Below, in pieces: positions 5,205 through 6,683 of a DNA stretch of 6,683 nt. The DNA lies in NCBI GenBank assembly GCA_903831635.1, contig CAIKYN010000079.1, positions 1 to 6,683 of the forward strand, read 5' to 3'. The translations under genes and the position numbers were made by a program. The stretch comes from an uncultured Spartobacteria bacterium. Lineage in GTDB: Bacteria > Verrucomicrobiota > Verrucomicrobiia > Chthoniobacterales > UBA6821. Every line of letters starts with the position of its first letter. Position 1 is the first letter of the stretch. The notes under the pieces were generated by a model. The model saw only the letters and a program-made list of their open reading frames with translations, was not told the DNA's origin and did no database searches.

Positions 5205-6683
5205 TTACTCCCACTCGATGGTGGCCGGCGGCTTGCTCGAGACATCAAGCACGCAGCGGTTCACGCCCTTCACCTCGTTGATGATGCGACTGGAGATCTT
5301 GGCGAGCAACTCATAGGGCAAGCGCACCCAGTCGGCGGTCATGCCATCCTGGCTCTCCACGACCCGCAGAGCGATCGTGTAGTCGTAGGTACGCTCGTCA
5401 CCCATCACACCCACCGACTGGACCGGCAGAAGCACCGCGAAGGACTGCCAAACCTTGAAGTACCAGCCTGAGGCCTTCATTTCCTCAAGCACGATCAAGT
5501 CGGCATCACGCACGATGCGGAGGCGCTCCGGAGTGATCGCTCCGATGATGCGGACGGCCAGACCGGGGCCCGGGAAAGGCTGACGGTCGACCACTTCCTG
5601 GGGAAGTCCCAGCTCACGTCCCACCTCGCGGACCTCATCCTTGAAGAGCTGACGCAGCGGTTCCACGAGTTCGAATTTCATATCCTTGGGGAGACCCCCG
5701 ACATTGTGGTGGCTCTTGATCAGGGAGGCGGGATTTCCGGCGATCGGCACGCTCTCAATGACGTCGGGATAGAGGGTTCCCTGGGCAAGAAACTTGAACG
5801 GGTGCTTGGAGCCCTTTGCAGATTTCCGGAGGTCTTCGGCAGCTTGTTCAAAGATACGGATGAACTCCGTGCCGATGATCTTGCGCTTTTTCTCGGGGTC
5901 GGTGACTCCCTTGAGCTTTCCGAGGAAACGATCGGCGCCATCGACGATCTTCAAGCGGATCTTGAAATTGCGTCCGAAGAGTTTGTCCACCGCGTTCCTC
6001 TCGCCGGAACGAAGAAGACCATTGTCAACGAAGATGCAGGTGAGTTGATCACCGATCGCCTTGTGGATGAGTGCGGCAGCAACGCTCGAATCAACACCGC
6101 CACTAAGGCCAAGAATCACTCGCCCGTCACCGACCTGATCGCGGATCTGGGAGCAGATCCGCTGGATGAAGGACTCCATCGTCCAGTCGCTCGGGCAACC
6201 ACAGATACCATGGAGGAAATTCTGGATGATGGCCTTTCCCTTCGGTGTGTGATGAACCTCGGGATGGAACTGCATTCCGTAGATATTCCTTTTGGCGTCG
6301 GCGATAACAGCATGGGGAGCATTCTCCGTGGTGCCAATGACCGTGAAGCCCTTAGGTAATTTCTCAACGCGATCACCGTGGCTGTTCCAGACATCGATCT
6401 TCTTGGACAATCCCTTGAAAAGAGGCGAGGAACCATTTGTAGAAAGCACCCCCTTGCCGTACTCCCGATGCGTGGAGCGGGCCACGGAACCCCCAAGATC
6501 ACGGGAGAGAAGCTGCATGCCATAGCAGATGCCGAGGATCGGCAGACCGAGATTGTAGATCGCTGGATCGACCTTGGGAGCCTTGGGTGCGTAAACGCTC
6601 GCGGGGCCACCCGAGAGGATGATTCCCTTCACAGTCCCGTCGGCGATGATCTCGCTGGCCTTGGTCGTGTGAGGCAGAATCTC
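5205..6683 (-). CDS. guaA: GMP synthase (glutamine-hydrolysing), N-terminus outside window
   Basis: GuaA aminates XMP to GMP using glutamine and ATP, the last step of guanine nucleotide synthesis. The frame runs open to the right edge; 492 residues are visible, and roughly 20-40 N-terminal residues should be missing. The domains appear in the usual order. First is a class I glutamine amidotransferase, with nucleophile Cys53 in GICYGMQLL and His140/Glu142 in MQFHPEVHH. Next is the ATP pyrophosphatase domain with P-loop LGLSGGVDSSVAA (SGGVDSS at 194-200). Last is the dimerisation domain, ending in the conserved DVSSKPPATIEWE. LAQGTLYPDVIES and RQPFPGPGLAVRIIG are further signatures. A GTG at 6632 is in frame but lies within the amidotransferase domain, after EILPHTT, and is not the start. 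The gene appears intact. Confidence 0.97.
   Translation of the reverse strand, partial: EILPHTTKASEIIADGTVKGIILSGGPASVYAPKAPKVDPAIYNLGLPILGICYGMQLLSRDLGGSVARSTHREYGKGVLSTNGSSPLFKGLSKKIDVWNSHGDRVEKLPKGFTVIGTTENAPHAVIADAKRNIYGMQFHPEVHHTPKGKAIIQNFLHGICGCPSDWTMESFIQRICSQIRDQVGDGRVILGLSGGVDSSVAAALIHKAIGDQLTCIFVDNGLLRSGERNAVDKLFGRNFKIRLKIVDGADRFLGKLKGVTDPEKKRKIIGTEFIRIFEQAAEDLRKSAKGSKHPFKFLAQGTLYPDVIESVPIAGNPASLIKSHHNVGGLPKDMKFELVEPLRQLFKDEVREVGRELGLPQEVVDRQPFPGPGLAVRIIGAITPERLRIVRDADLIVLEEMKASGWYFKVWQSFAVLLPVQSVGVMGDERTYDYTIALRVVESQDGMTADWVRLPYELLAKISSRIINEVKGVNRCVLDVSSKPPATIEWE

Noticed and set aside
5189..5248. N-terminal extension of coaD
   Set aside because: It would overlap the guaA end by 44 bp and add a Ser/Pro/His-rich leader not found in PPAT enzymes.
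5706..6359. Plus-strand open frame of 217 codons opposite guaA
   Set aside because: It lies entirely antisense to conserved GuaA domains, with no motif or ribosome site of its own.
1..6683. A new multi-gene system (defence, mobile, biosynthetic)
   Set aside because: Every sizeable gene belongs to a known housekeeping family in an intact form. No CRISPR array, recombinase, toxin-antitoxin pair or tRNA is visible.

Overview
The window reads as a stretch of ordinary bacterial chromosome carrying housekeeping genes. No phage, transposase, CRISPR or defence genes are visible. The proteins point to a Gram-negative-type bacterium of moderately high GC. The style of bL32, the L,D-transpeptidase and the mostly leaderless or Shine-Dalgarno-poor starts would fit Verrucomicrobiota or a relative. 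That placement is inferred from general resemblance and not from any search.

Layout. At the left edge (+ strand) is the C-terminal end of a YkuD-type L,D-transpeptidase (cell-wall cross-linking), whose 5' part lies outside the window. After a 269-bp spacer comes aroB (+), 3-dehydroquinate synthase of the shikimate pathway. A short convergent spacer (1609-1792) with small palindromes separates aroB from a long minus-strand run. In transcription order, right to left, that run is guaA (cut by the right edge), coaD, yceD (DUF177), rpmF (ribosomal protein bL32), plsX and fabH.

How the genes work together. yceD-rpmF-plsX-fabH is a classical bacterial cluster linking ribosome synthesis with fatty-acid and phospholipid initiation. 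PlsX makes acyl-phosphate from acyl-ACP for membrane lipid synthesis, and FabH starts fatty-acid elongation from acetyl-CoA. coaD, just upstream, makes dephospho-CoA and so feeds the CoA and ACP pools used by both. guaA (GMP synthesis) heads the visible run. Junctions are tight: guaA/coaD are 16 bp apart, yceD/rpmF overlap by 14 bp and plsX/fabH overlap by 11 bp. Co-transcription is therefore likely, with any main promoter outside the window.

The most unusual sequence is non-coding: a 69-bp near-perfect inverted repeat in the coaD-yceD spacer (4622-4690), with a 17-bp perfect outer stem and a 9-nt internal periodicity. It looks like a dispersed palindromic repeat rather than an intrinsic terminator. 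A second, smaller hairpin flanked by 8-bp direct repeats sits between the convergent aroB and fabH genes. I found no sign of a new multi-gene system.
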